From NCBI GenBank assembly GCA_900491605.1, contig UESW01001686.1, positions 195,990 to 259,989 of the forward strand: DNA of 64,000 bases, in the 5' to 3' direction. This document shows, one piece after another, positions 34,918-45,800 of this stretch. Origin of the DNA: Calamus simplicifolius. Taxonomy: Eukaryota; Streptophyta; Magnoliopsida; Arecales; Arecaceae. The notes beneath the pieces are model-generated. The model searched no databases and was not told the DNA's origin. It saw only the letters and a list, made by a program, of their open reading frames with translations. Each line of letters opens with the position of its first letter. The first letter of the stretch is position 1. Made by a program: the position numbers and the translations under genes.

Positions 34918-35610
34918 GTGCTAGCACGCCCTCCTTCTTGCCTGCTTGACCCTGCGATGGTGACCACTCTTGAGCTTGCCCTTGCCCTGGCCACCGCTAC
35001 CCAAAGTCGTACTGCTATGAAAGTCCACCAACGCCTCTGCTACTACAAAGGCTGAGGGAATATCCCTCACCTTCCTCTTGCGAAGTTCGGCCTACGCCCA
35101 CCCCTATAGGCCAGCGAGGAAGTTGAAAAGCTTATCTTCCTCGGATATGTTGGACATCTCTAGAAGTAGATTGCTGAACTGCGCCACGTACTCTCGGATG
35201 CTCTCTGTCTTCCTCAGCTTCCTCAGATTCTCTCGAGCAAGCCACCCTGCGCTGCTCAGCTAGAACTGACCCTTTAGTTCCCTCTTAAAGATCTCCCATG
35301 TCTCGATTCTGGGATGCCTTGCATGGTCATCCTCGGTCATCCTGGTCCTCCACCAGAGCTTGGCGTTACCCTTCAAATATGTAGAGGCCCAATCCACTGA
35401 TCGGGTGCTAGGATCTTTGCCGCACGAAAGTAAACCTCCATATCACATATGAAGATCTCGACTTCCGCCGCACTCCTAACTCTGCCGAAGGCCTTAGGCT
35501 CCCGGACCTTCGCTTCCTTTGCCGGAGCGCTGACCATGTTGACTGAACTCCGTGCCTCCTGCTTTTGTCGGATCAACTCCTCCTCCAAAGCATGGATCCG
35601 AAGCTCCAAT
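34755..35610 (-). pseudogene. gag: Gypsy gag remnant
   Basis: From right to left: an N-terminal coiled coil (RLELRIHALEEELIRQKQEA near 35620-35560), a capsid region continuing through 35100-35400 with WW-like and NLRKLRKTESIREYV-like phrases of the Retrotrans_gag family, then a zinc knuckle near 34880 reading CFICRGPYLARKC. In the usual CX2CX3HX4C form the Tyr should be His, so the knuckle has lost a zinc ligand. Several frameshifts and stops. Confidence 0.7.
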
Positions 35611-36337
35611 CTCGGCCAGATCCCTCTCCTAACCAGCCTAGACCCCACAATAATAAAATAAAACCCCAAAGACAAGTCCTTGACAAACACGACAATATAT
35701 GGGAAGAACAACCTTTCCAACCAAAGAACTCTTCGCTAAGTAATTTGGAAATAACGAGGTTGTCCAAAGGCTACAAAGACACTCCTCTCTGTCCCTAACA
35801 AAGATCATACAAAGTACCCACCCCAACCTCACTCGACAAGAACTAACCTGGATGCCCCGCACCCTCGCGCGCACCCGCCTATGTGTCTCGGTCATGTCCC
35901 ACCAATGCCTAAGTCTGCCTGACTTAGACCCTTTGCGCACCTCGATCTCCACTGATCAGGTTGCTCGCCAACCTCACGCGCCTCCACTAGTCTCTGCCAT
36001 AGTTGTTAGACCCGGCCCAGACATCGACCTAGCCAAGGGCTTGGGTCACCGGGTCACTGGTTCAACCATCAGGTCACCGGTTGGACCATCGGTTTAATTA
36101 TTTTAATATAAAAATATATTTATAATAATAAAAAATAATTTTTAATTAAAAATAAAAAAAATTAAGATCAACTAAGAGTGCATGATAATGAAAAACTGTA
36201 AAATTCAGCTCTAGAGACAAGTTTAACTAGGGACTTAAGGTGCATTGGACCAACTCTAAATGAGCTGAGTTATTATTAAGAAAAATTATAAAACCAAAGA
36301 GCTAGATGGGCAGAGAAACAAGATCAATATATTTTTC

Positions 36338-36704
36338 TGTAAAATACCGCAAGGGAGAGAGAAAGCAACTCTAAAAGGCCTTTGGTTTTATTTTTTTCTC
36401 CATCATAAGAGAGAGAAAGCAAAGCTGCCCCAACCTATGAGGCTCCTCGTCTCTCTCTATCTTCCATTCTCTCAATTTGACCCCACACCCCAAAAAAAAA
36501 ACATTGGCGATGGCATCTTCGGCTGCGATGAACGTGATGCTGATGGTGCAGGAGAAGAAGACGGTGGCGGTGGACGTCTATGGCCCCTTCTGGTAGTACA
36601 TCACCATCACCTTCTCCGAGCGCAAGGCCCAGGCCAATGAGGACAACCTCGAGGCCGTCCGCCAGATGTGCTCCGATGGCTACGACCCATGTAAAATACC
36701 GCAA
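36338..36704 (+). repeat. 15-bp direct repeats bounding the captured fragment
   Basis: TGTAAAATACCGCAA occurs at 36338-36352 and again at 36690-36704. The 337 bp between them contain the captured 5' UTR and coding fragment. Confidence 0.85.
36510..36690 (+). pseudogene. Captured first-exon fragment of a BRO1/ALIX-like gene
   Basis: Reads MASSAAMNVMLMVQEKKTVA, then VDVYGPFW, a TAG stop, then YITITFSERKAQANEDNLEA and VRQMCSD. This is the N-terminal start of the BRO1 domain of plant vacuolar-sorting protein BRO1 (ALIX homologue), which works with ESCRT-III in endosomal sorting. Only about 60 codons are present. The W-stop pair (TGGTAG) sits where an Arg-Gln-like pair (CGGCAG) would be expected, which would be two C-to-T changes. 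It breaks off at a GT dinucleotide that may be the original intron donor. Family assignment is by recall. Confidence 0.65.
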
Positions 36705-36754
36705 TCGCCCATTAAATCCTTAGCTTCTTCCCTCTTCTCTCCTCTCCTCCTATC

Positions 36755-36795
36755 TCTCTCTCCCTCCCTCCCTCCCTCCCTCCCTCCCTCCAGCC
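36755..36795 (+). repeat. (CCCT)n simple repeat
   Basis: About eight to nine CCCT/CTCC units inside the Pack-type element. Confidence 0.9.
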
Positions 36796-37981
36796 ATCGT
36801 GGTCACTTCCTCTGCTGCTTCTTAGCCCCTCTCCGCCATGAAGAAAAGAAGGACAAGAGAGAGGAAAGAAAGCTTACCCATGGCACCGAGGATGGGGGAC
36901 TGGATCTGGGTTCTTTGGAGTTTGAAGGCGACGGCGGTGAAGGCAGACCTTGTGATCAAGCTTCGGTAGAGAGCGAGGATTCGGTGGTTTAGATTGGAAG
37001 CGCTGGGATTAGGAAGCTCCCTCCCTCTCCCCCTTTGCGTTAACAAAGTAACAAACCCGTGACCCATTCGGTTCAGACCGGGTTAACCGGTTCACAGGTG
37101 AACCAGATGGGTTGATCGAGTTATTCCAGGTTTCTTACACATCCGGTTTTATGATAGAACCAAACCAGCTTAGCCTTCGGATCTCGGCTCAACCGGTCCA
37201 ACCGGCCGCTCCGATCCAGGTCTGACAACTATGGTCGTTGCTGGCCACACCCGAGCTCCTCTCGGATGCCATAATCGGATCTCCTCTGATTTGATCTCTT
37301 GATCTGCCCTCTTGATTTCTCTCGGATGCCTTGAGGACCCACCGCCCCCTCTCTTTTATAGTTGCAAATCAGCGTCCCTTGCTATGTAGAAAACGTACGA
37401 AGCCCACCGCTTCTCACCGCCTCAGAGTCCTTGCCAACTAGGACTCAATCTTGGCCGTTAGATGATAAGATGATGGACAAGATCTCTCCAAAAGCCATCG
37501 CCCAAAGACTCCTTTTGTGCGTTATTCCCTTGGCCATTGGATAAAGAGATGGAGGGCTGAGATTTCTCCACAATCCATCGCCCAAGACTCCTAAAAGAAA
37601 TACGGTGCTCCACATGCAAGGTGGTGGATAATCCTAAATAGCGCTGCCCAAAATCCTCCTCCAAATAGGACTCCATCTTGGCCGTTAGATGAGACAAATA
37701 AAGGCCAAGATCTCAGCTCAAACCACCGTCTCAAATCCCCTCTAAGAAAATACGATGGCCTCTCTTTTGGGCGTGCTGGGCAGGCCTGCCCAACGGCCAT
37801 GCCACGTTGGTCGCGCCAGCCTAGCCGCACCTGCCAGGCTGGCCGTTAGTTTGGGCGGTCTAGGTCATGCACCCAGCTGGGCTATGCGGCCGCCTGGGCC
37901 TTGCGCCCAGCTGGGCCGTGCGCTTGCGCGCCCGGCTGGGCCGCGCATGCATGCATCCTCCGCCTGGGCCGGGCCGTGACA

Positions 37982-38332
37982 GTATCATGGAGTTAGATTT
38001 AAATTTAATCATCTTTTTAATCCTTATATATATATCCAATATTTATAATTATTTTCATATAAAACATGTTGCTTGATATAAAAATAAATTAAACTTACAT
38101 AGCTTGTTATGAAATATAGTAAATTTTTGAACGATGAATCTGTCCACTTTTTCGCATTTGATACTTTCGATCTGTTGTTAAGTTTTTTTTTTTTTTGCTA
38201 CTTGCAAGATGTTTGAAGAGAATTAAGTTAAAATTTTATTTTCACGTACAAAATATTCACCAATAGCAAGGGTTCATGTCTTTATGTCACGATTTCAATT
38301 AGCTTCCTCCCATGCTAATTATCTTAAAAAAG

Positions 38333-38397
<65 letters not shown>

Positions 38398-38752
38398 CGC
38401 GTGCGCGTGTGCGTGTGTGTGTGCCACACAAGAATCATGATTTTTGATATTAAATAAATAAACCCCTTATTTATTTCTATGATAAAGAAATAGAATAAAC
38501 ATACCCTTCAAAATTAGAAATATTAATAAAAAATTACATAAATTAATAAAATAAATTATGTTGAGAGACTGTAATCTTTGTCTTCCTTCTATTTTGGAAT
38601 CTTCATCTATACATGCCAATTTTTGTTGGATGTAAATTATAATATTAGCCACAAGTGATGCGTTGGATAAGAGTCTTGGTCTTTTTCTTCCTTTACTACA
38701 TGTTTAAAAAAACTAATATTGATGAGTATTTAATACTACTTCAATTATATAT
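37982..38752. other. AT-rich spacer between two gypsy elements
   Basis: No supported gene. It contains a long compound microsatellite (38333-38424) and several TATATA stretches. Confidence 0.6.
38333..38424 (+). repeat. Compound (AT)n(GT)n(GC)n(GT)n microsatellite
   Basis: About 91 bp of uninterrupted alternating purine-pyrimidine: AT units, then about 17 GT units, a GCGCGCGCGC core, then GT/GC mix. Confidence 0.97.
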
Positions 38753-39721
38753 TGATGAGGGGTAAAATTATCATTGCATCAATACTCATACATACGACAA
38801 AAAGGTCAAAATCATTTTTGATTTTTGATCCATCCGAAAAAGAACAAAGCCGATACACCTCGGCGAGACCAAACCATTCTCGGACCGAGTTACTCTCAGA
38901 CCAAGCCATTCTAATATCGAACCATTCTCATGCCTCATCGGGACCAAGCTATCCTCAAACCTCGGCCGAACCGAGGTATTCATATGCCTCGGCAGAGCCG
39001 AGCTATCCTCATACCTCGGCTGGACCGAGGTATTCATATGCCTCGATGGAGCCGAGCTATTCATATACCTCGGCCATACTGAGGTACCATTGAACCTCTA
39101 CGGAACCAAGCATGAAAGAATTCAAACCCATGATAATTCGACAAGATTCCAGTCACGTGGGCCTCCAACTGCCCTAAGAAAAGGAAAAAGCCGGATAATG
39201 CCAGATGTGACCTAAAGCCTCCGAATCGCCGAATCTCAAAGCACCAGCTAATTTTCATAACCGTTGATTCTCTAACTAACCAGATTCGGAAGCTACCAAT
39301 CTCGTAACAAATTTGATTCAAATCAGATTCGAATCATAACGATTTCGAACCCCCGGTGGCATGCTCAAGAAATTAGGTAGCTATCTGCAATCACCCTGGC
39401 AACCTATATATACGCCCTATCTTGAAGTCTTCCAGGTATGCTCACTCTTTCACTGAGAAAAAGCTCCATCGAAGCTTGAGCAGAGCTTCCCAAGGCTCCC
39501 AGAGAAGCCGTTCTTGAGGGACTCTTCTGCAAGAGCCTTCTTCCCATATTTGCTTGCTGTGAATCTCTACTGACTTAGGCATCGAAGGGTCTTCCACAGA
39601 GGGCCACCTCCGACACTCTCTACATGAGGACTATCTTGCAGGTTCCACCTAGATGAGAGATCGGCGTCCAGATCTGGATTCAGACTGCACCTGAGTTGGA
39701 GAGCATATTTCTACAGCAACA
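38753..39721 (+). repeat. Gypsy (Tat) 5' LTR
   Basis: Starts TGATGAGGGG and ends GCAACA; 969 bp. It contains a run of CCTCGGC-rich units with GAGCTAT(T/C)C (38860-39090) and shares the block TCTCTACTGACTTAGGCATCG with the LTR at 22362. A possible TATA box is TATATATACG near 39407. Confidence 0.85.
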
Positions 39722-39804
39722 TATTGGCGCTAAAGGAAGGGCCTCAAGTCCCATAAACTTGTAATCAAGGAGACAAGGCTTAGATTCAGAAGAACAACCC
39801 TTCA

Positions 39805-41085
39805 ATGGCTAATCGAAGGAGAGCTACCTCTAAGATACAGGATCAGACCGCCTTCCAGAGGCCTGATCCTCCAAACATTGTAGCGCCCCCACTACCATAG
39901 CCAACCGAGACTCCCTCACCACCGGCAGCCGCGGTGACCCAGGATCAGTTTGCTACATTGGTATAGCAAGTGCAAGCCCTTGCACAGCTGATCCAAGGGC
40001 TCCAGAGGGCTCCCCATCCGGTTGCTTCTGCTCCACAACACCCTAATGGAGCCGTTTCCCCTGCTCTGCCGGCGATCTCTTCTTTCAACCCATCCGAGAT
40101 CATGGGCGATGAGTGATCCAAGGGAACTGAGCCAATGCCTCAGAAGGCCAAAAAAAGAGCCCATCTAGATCTTGGTGAGTTTGCTCTCTCTCCCCTATGT
40201 CATCCCGCCATGACTCGATGCCATTGCCGTATTTCCCTCGGCCAGCCTCCCCTACAGCCCAAGATGAGGGGAAACGGCGGCAGATGCAGGAGATGCACCA
40301 GCAGTGGCGCCAGGAGTTAAATGCTGTCAGGCATGTCCTTCCTCCCCAACCAAAGGCAGAGCAGGGCATCCCCTTTTTTGGAAAGATTATGCGGGAAGTG
40401 ATCCCTTCTCATGTTAAGCTTTCCACCATCGAACCGTATCATAGGTCCATCGACCCCGATGACCATCTAAGCAGCTTTTGATCTATCATGATATTCCACG
40501 GAGCGTCAGATGCGATCCTATGCAAGGCCTTCCCCTCTACGCTCAGCGGGTCCGCCAGAACTTGGTTCAGCAGTCTGAAGCCAAGTTCCATCAATTCATT
40601 TGATGAGCTAAGCAACTTATTCATCAGCCAGTTTGTTAGTAGCTATCGTCATCGGAGATCTGATTTCCTTTTCGAGGTCAAGCAGAGGGAGGGGGAGTCC
40701 TTAAAGAATTACCTCGGCCGATTCAACACGGCCATGCTGGAAGTAGATCATCTCAATCATGAGATGGCAATGTCTGCCTTGGCAGGAAGAGTGTCGAAGG
40801 AGGGTGACTTTTATTTGGCCATGAAGGTCAATTATCCGAAAAGCCTCTCTGACATGATGACCCTGGTGGACAAGTATGCCAGAATTAAGGAATCGTGAAG
40901 GTCAGCCCAGGCCAAGCAATCAAGGAGGAAAGAGGCCAAGGGTTCAGAGAAGAATCGACCCCTCCGCCATGCCAGCCCACCTCGCCATCAGAGAGTTCCT
41001 CCACAATCGCCTAGAGATCGTACTCGAAGCTCGGTCTGGAGGTTCAATCGATACACCCCGCTCACTGCACCAAGGGCACAAATCC
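39805..41085 (+). pseudogene. gag: Gypsy (Tat) gag remnant
   Basis: Starts MANRRRATSKIQDQ and meets TAG after 31 codons. The core capsid domain is well preserved across 40368-40898: IPSHVKLSTIEPYHRSIDP, a TGA, then FPSTLSGSARTWFSSLKPSS and SYRHRRSDFLFEVKQREGES, matching the Retrotrans_gag domain of Tat elements. A His/Cys stretch with YCRFHRKHGHDTEEC-like character follows near 41160-41210. Stops and frameshifts throughout. Confidence 0.85.
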
Positions 41086-41486
41086 TAATGGAAATTGAGT
41101 GCAAGATCCCTCGACCACCACCACTTTGGGAGAATGGAGCCCGAAGGGATATGACCAAGTATTATCGATTCCATCGGAAGCACGGGCATGACACCGAGGA
41201 GTGCTGGTAGCTTTGGAATGAGATTGAGCAACTCATCCGATGGGGCAGGCTGAACCCGTTCAGGAGAGCCTCTGAGCCAAACAATGGAGGAGATTGCCAG
41301 CTTGAGCCTCGTCAACCCCCTTTACCGAATCCTCTGGTCATTGGCAATGTCAATATGATAGCAACGATCGACTCCTCATCGACTTGACCGGGTGAAGAGG
41401 GAAATCCACCAAAGAGGGCTTGGGTTGATAAGCTTTCTTTTTCTGATGAAGACTTTTAGGAGATACAGTATCTGCACGATGATACG

Positions 41487-41783
41487 TTGGTTGTATCCCT
41501 TAACATGAATGACTATGATGTACACCGAATTTTGGTTGATAGTAGAAGCTTTGTTAATGTTTTGTACTTTGATGCCTTTGTGAGGTTGAAATTGCAGATG
41601 AAAAACCTTTGGGTCATAGAATCCACCTTAGTAGGTTTTATAGGCGATGCCATAGTCCCCGAGGGGGTTGTCACCTTGATAGTCCGAGCAGGCACTTGGC
41701 CCAGCATGGCTGCTATACACATGGACTTCTTGGTGACCAAGCTTTGGTCCCCTTACAACACCATCCTTGGCAGGCCAGGGTAG
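41487..41783 (+). pseudogene. Gypsy (Tat) aspartic protease
   Basis: 98-codon open stretch with ILVDSRSFVNVLYFDAF near 41530. The catalytic triad D-S-G reads D-S-R, so the glycine needed at the active site is lost. The later NTILGRPG is intact. It would cleave the polyprotein if functional. Confidence 0.85.
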
Positions 41784-42129
41784 ATATCCCTCAAAGCTGT
41801 CATTTTTATTCCCCATCTCGTCATGAAGTTTTTCACCGAATGGGGAGTGAGAGTTGTCCGAGGGAGTCAAGCCATGGCCCGGCACTGCTTCATTGCTGAC
41901 CTACAGTCTAGAAAACCTGAGGTTGATGGGTTGGATGATTGAGAGGATTTTGCTGAGCAACGAGAAGAGCCAGCCGAGGAACTTGAAGAGGTGCCGCTTG
42001 ATGAAACTCGACCCAACCGAACTATAAGGGTCGGATCACAGCTGAAAGGAAAGCCTTGATAGGATTTTGTCGAGTTTCTTCGGAGAAATACTAACGTCTT
42101 CGCTTGGTTTGCTTACGAGACATTTTGGC

Positions 42130-43165
42130 CAATCAAACAGAAGAAGAGAAGCTTCACCTTCGAACATCAAAAGGCTATTGAAGAGAGGTGGACAAGCTCA
42201 TTAAAGCCAACTTCATTCAGAAAGTAAACTATCCCGACTGGCTGATGAATGTTGTCATGGTGAAGAAGTCAAATGGCAAATGAAGGATCTGCATTGACTT
42301 CACAGACCTCAATAAGGCTTGCTTAAAGGACAATTTTTCTCTACCTCGGATCAACCAACTCATTGATGCCACTTCGGGTCACCAAATGCTAACCTTCATG
42401 GATGCCTATTCGGGCTATAATCAAATTCGCATGGCATCCGAGGATAAGGAAAAGACTGCCTTCATAACTGACCGAGGTATTTACTATTACCAAGTCATGT
42501 CTTTTGGTTTAAAAAATGCATGTGCAACGTATCAGAGGCTGGTTAACAAAGTCTTTAAAGAGCAAATTGGTCGGAACATGGAGGTTTATGTTGATGACAT
42601 GCTGGTTAACAAATGTGCCTTCGGAGTTAACTCAGAATTTTTTGGGTTTTATAGTCTCCCAACGAGGCATTGAGGCAAATCCGCAGAAAATTTAAGCTCT
42701 GCAACAAATGTCACCTCCAAGATTGATCAAGGAGGTGCAACGCCTTACTGGAAGGATAGTGGCCCTTAACCGCTTTATTGCTCGGTCAGTCGAGAGATGT
42801 TTGCCATTCTTCAAGGCACTTTGATTGGCTAAGAACTTCCAATGGACCTCGGACTGCTAGAAATCCTTCAAAGACTTAGGAAATATCTCGGTTCGCCACC
42901 TCTCCTTAGCAATCCGAAGCTTGGGGAGATGCTATATCTGTACCTGGTGGTTTCAGAGGGTGCCGTCGGGTCCATACTAATCCGAGAGGAGGCTAAAATC
43001 CAAAAGTCGATTTACTATGTTAACAAAATACTTCAAGATGTTGAGACGAGGTATACCCGAATTGAAAAGGTAGTATTGTCCCTCATAAGATCTATTCGAA
43101 AGATGCGACCTTACTTTCAAGCACACACTGTGACGATCCTGACCGACCAACCATCAAGCTAATCC
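42130..43165 (+). pseudogene. pol: Gypsy (Tat) reverse transcriptase and RNase H
   Basis: RT fingers/palm: IQKVNYPDWLMNVVMVKKSN, then a TGA where Trp is expected (42281), ICIDFTDLNKAC, FMDAYSGYNQI and the catalytic YVDD at 42587-42598, which is intact. A frameshift follows near 42630. The RNase H block (42842-43165) includes YYVNKILQDVETRYTRIEK and ILTDQP. The enzyme would copy element RNA into DNA. Confidence 0.88.
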
Positions 43166-43179
43166 TCCACCACCCAAAG

Positions 43180-43626
43180 ATGTCTGAAAGAATGACTAAA
43201 TGGGCCGTTGAGCTAAGTGAGCATGATATCCGGTATCAGCCATGTCTGGCCATTAAAGCACAAATCCTGGCAGATTTTCTCCTTGAATGCACTATTCCTG
43301 AGGATGGTTCCACTCTGGATACCTCCAAGCAACCAAAAAATGATGCTCTGTGGCTGCTTCATGCAGATGGTTTGTCTAATGCAAATGGCTCTGGTGCCGG
43401 CTTGGTCCTTACCAGTCCAGAGGGCGCGATCCTCGAGTATTGCATCCGCTTCTCCTTTCCAGCATACAACAATGAGGCAGAGTATGAGGCTTTGCTCGCT
43501 GGACTCCGCATCGCCCGTGATCTTAGAATCAAAAAGTTAAATGCCTACACTGACTCTCAATTGGTCGCCGGACATGTGCGAGGAGAGTTCGAAGCTCAAG
43601 AGCCGAACATGATTCGGTATGTCTAA
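43180..43626 (+). pseudogene. Gypsy (Tat) second RNase H domain
   Basis: 148 open codons. It contains LLHADGLSNANGSGAGLVL, NNEAEYEALLAGLRIAR and NAYTDSQLVAGHVRGEFEA. This is the additional, plant/archaeal-type RNase H that defines the Tat clade. The catalytic carboxylates (HADG, EAEYEA, TDSQ) appear intact. It ends in a TAA that interrupts the link to integrase. Confidence 0.88.
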
Positions 43627-43629
43627 AGG

Positions 43630-45060
43630 GTGCACGATCTGTCCTCACTTTTTTTTAAATTTGAAGTCATTCAGGTTCCAAGGGAAGAGAATGTGTACGC
43701 CGACCTTCTATCCTGCCTGGCGACCATCGATTCAATCGATCTCAAGCAGAAATTCCATTTGAAGGTCCTGGAAAAGTCCAGCATTGTCGATGCTAATCAA
43801 GTAATGCATATTGATGCCGAACCATCCTGGTTAGACCCTATCCTTAAATATCTTAAAGAAGGGTCACTCCCAACTGATAGAAAGGATGCTAAGAAATTGA
43901 AGATGCAAGCATCACATTATGTCCTACTTAATGACCAGCTGTACAAGAGATCTTTCTCTATGCCATTACTCAAATGCCTTCGCCCATCAGAGGCCGATTA
44001 TGCTCTTTGGGAAGTCCATGAGGGCATCTGTGGCAACCATCTTGGCGGTCATGCCTTATGCCACAAGGTGTTGCACCAGGGGTACTACTGGCCAACTATA
44101 CAGAAAGATGCCGATGATCTTGTCCGAGCTTGTGACTCATGCCAGCGGCATTCAAACATACAAAAACTTCCCTATGCTCACTTAACGCCCATAACGTCTG
44201 CTTGGCCTTTTTCCAAGTGGGAAATGGACATCCTCAGCCCTTTTTCTCTTGCCATGGGACAGAGAAAGTTTCTGTTTGTAGCAATTGACTATTTCACCAA
44301 GTGGGTCGAGGCTGAGGCAGTTGTCCAGATAACTGAGGCTCGGGCTAGAGATTTTGTATGGAGATCCATCATCTATCGATTTGGCCTTCCACACACCATC
44401 ATCACCGACAATGGGAGATAGTTTGACAATCCTAAATTTTGGGAGTTTTGCGAGGGTCATGGCATCTGCTACCGACTCACTTCGGTTGGGCATCCTCAAG
44501 CCAATGGAGAAGCTGAAGTAACCAACCAAATCTTGCTGCAAGAAATTAATGCTCGGCTTAACAAGGATTAAGGCAGATGGGCGAAGGAGCTTCATCATGT
44601 CTTATGGGCCTACCGAACCACCCAGAGGGTCCCTATGGGCGAGATTCCTTTCAAAATGGCTTTCGGTACGGAAGCTGTCATTCCTATGAAGATAGGGCTA
44701 CCATCGCCACGGGTGGAGAATTATTCAGAGGAGTTGAACGATGAGCAGCTCTGAACCAACCTTGACTTGATAGAAGAAGTCAAAGAGAATGCCCAAATCC
44801 GAATTGTAGTCTATCAACAAAGAGTAGCTCGCTATCATTCCTCCCGAATCAAAGGAAAGTCTTTCCTTCCTGGCAATCTTGTGCTCTGCAAGGCGTCTGT
44901 CTCCAAACTATTAGAGCAAGAAAGGCTATCTCCAAATTGGGAAGGCCCTTATCAAGTTGCATAGGTCATCAAGCCCGGCACTTACAAGCTCCAAAATCTA
45001 GATGGAAAATCTATTCCTCGAACCTAGAATTCAGACAACCTCTAAAAATATCATCAATAA
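43630..45060 (+). pseudogene. Gypsy (Tat) integrase
   Basis: A zinc-binding HHCC module (HEGICGNHLGGHALCHK to RACDSCQRHSN) and the DDE core: WEMDIL, then TDNGR with a TAG replacing the next codon (44419), then GEAEVTNQ with the catalytic Glu. The C-terminal LSPNWEGPYQVA module is at 44920-44962. It ends at TAA 45058-45060. It would insert element DNA into the genome; three or more stops disable it. No chromodomain is seen, as expected for Tat elements. Confidence 0.88.
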
Positions 45061-45193
45061 AGTATGCTCTCACCAAACTCACCCTATTTACAATAATGAG
45101 GTTTCACATTGCTTATGCTTCAAATAATCTTTCCCAAAGTCTTTGGTAAGAGACAGGTTTCATCCGACTACTGGCCTACAGGTCCCTCAATAA

Positions 45194-45800
45194 AGACTCG
45201 GTACGTCCGAGCACTCTCGGTATGTCCGAGGGCCGAGCTAAATATCAGCAAACACTCAGTATGTTTGAGCACTTTCAGTATGTCCGAGGGCCAAGCTAAA
45301 TATCAGCAAAGACTCGGTACGTCCGAGCACTCTCAGTATGTCCAAGGGCCGAGCTAAATATCAGCAAAGACTCGGTATGCCCGATCACTCTCGGTATGTC
45401 CAAGGGCTAAGCTAAATATCAGCAAAGACTCAATACGTCCGAGCACTCGCGGTATGTCCAAGGGCCGAGCTAAATATTAGCAAAGACTTGGTACGCTTGA
45501 GCACTCTCGGTATGTCCGAGGGCCGAGCTAAATATCAGCAAAGGCTCGATACGCCCGACCACTCTCAGTATGTCCGAGGGCCGAGCTAAATATCAGCAAA
45601 GACTCGGTACGCCCGAGCACTCTCGGTATGTCCCGGGGTCGAGCTAAATATCAGCAAAGACTCGGTATACCCGAGCACTCTCGGTATGTCCGAGGGCCAA
45701 GCTAAATATCAACAAAGACTCGGTATGTTCGAACACTCTCGGTATGTCTAAGGGCCGAGCTAACTATCATCAAAGACTCAGTATGTCCGAGGGTCAAGCA
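45194..45800 (+). repeat. 58-bp tandem array in the gypsy 3' region
   Basis: Ten to eleven copies of a unit of about 58 bp, GACTCGGTACGTCCGAGCAC followed by TCTCGGTATGTCCGAGGGCC and GAGCTAAATATCAGCAAA. Each unit contains inverted CTCGG...CCGAG pieces. Units differ by a few bases each. Confidence 0.95.

Larger units (their letters stand above)
35998..37233. mobile_element. Pack-type TIR element carrying a host exon fragment
   Basis: 1,236 bp with termini CATAGTTGTTAGACC (left) and CATAGTTGTCAGACC (right, reverse complement), and related subterminal ACCGGTT-rich sequences on both sides. The flanks GTCTCTGC (35990-35997) and GTCGTTGC (37234-37241) look like an 8-bp target duplication with two changes, which would suit hAT; a Mutator-like origin is also possible. 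No transposase is present. The interior holds a captured BRO1-like exon (36510-36690). Confidence 0.65.
33346..37981 (-). mobile_element. Deleted Ty3/gypsy element, minus orientation
   Basis: Two related GC-rich LTRs (33346-34005 and 35612-37981) flank an internal region holding only gag and protease on the minus strand. The minus-strand LTR start is TGTCATGG (left) / TGTCACGG (right). Possible target duplication GTATT (33341-33345) versus GTATC (37982-37986). Reverse transcriptase, RNase H and integrase are absent, so it is a deletion derivative. The right LTR is interrupted by a Pack-type element. Confidence 0.7.
35612..37981 (-). repeat. 5' LTR of the minus-strand gypsy, split by a Pack-type element
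   Basis: LTR sequence occupies about 35612-35997 and 37234-37981. It contains GC-rich runs of GCCTGGGCC and GCCCAGCTGGG types near the right end and a TTTTATAG box near 37353. It is longer than the left LTR even without the insert, because the left LTR suffered a deletion. Confidence 0.7.
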
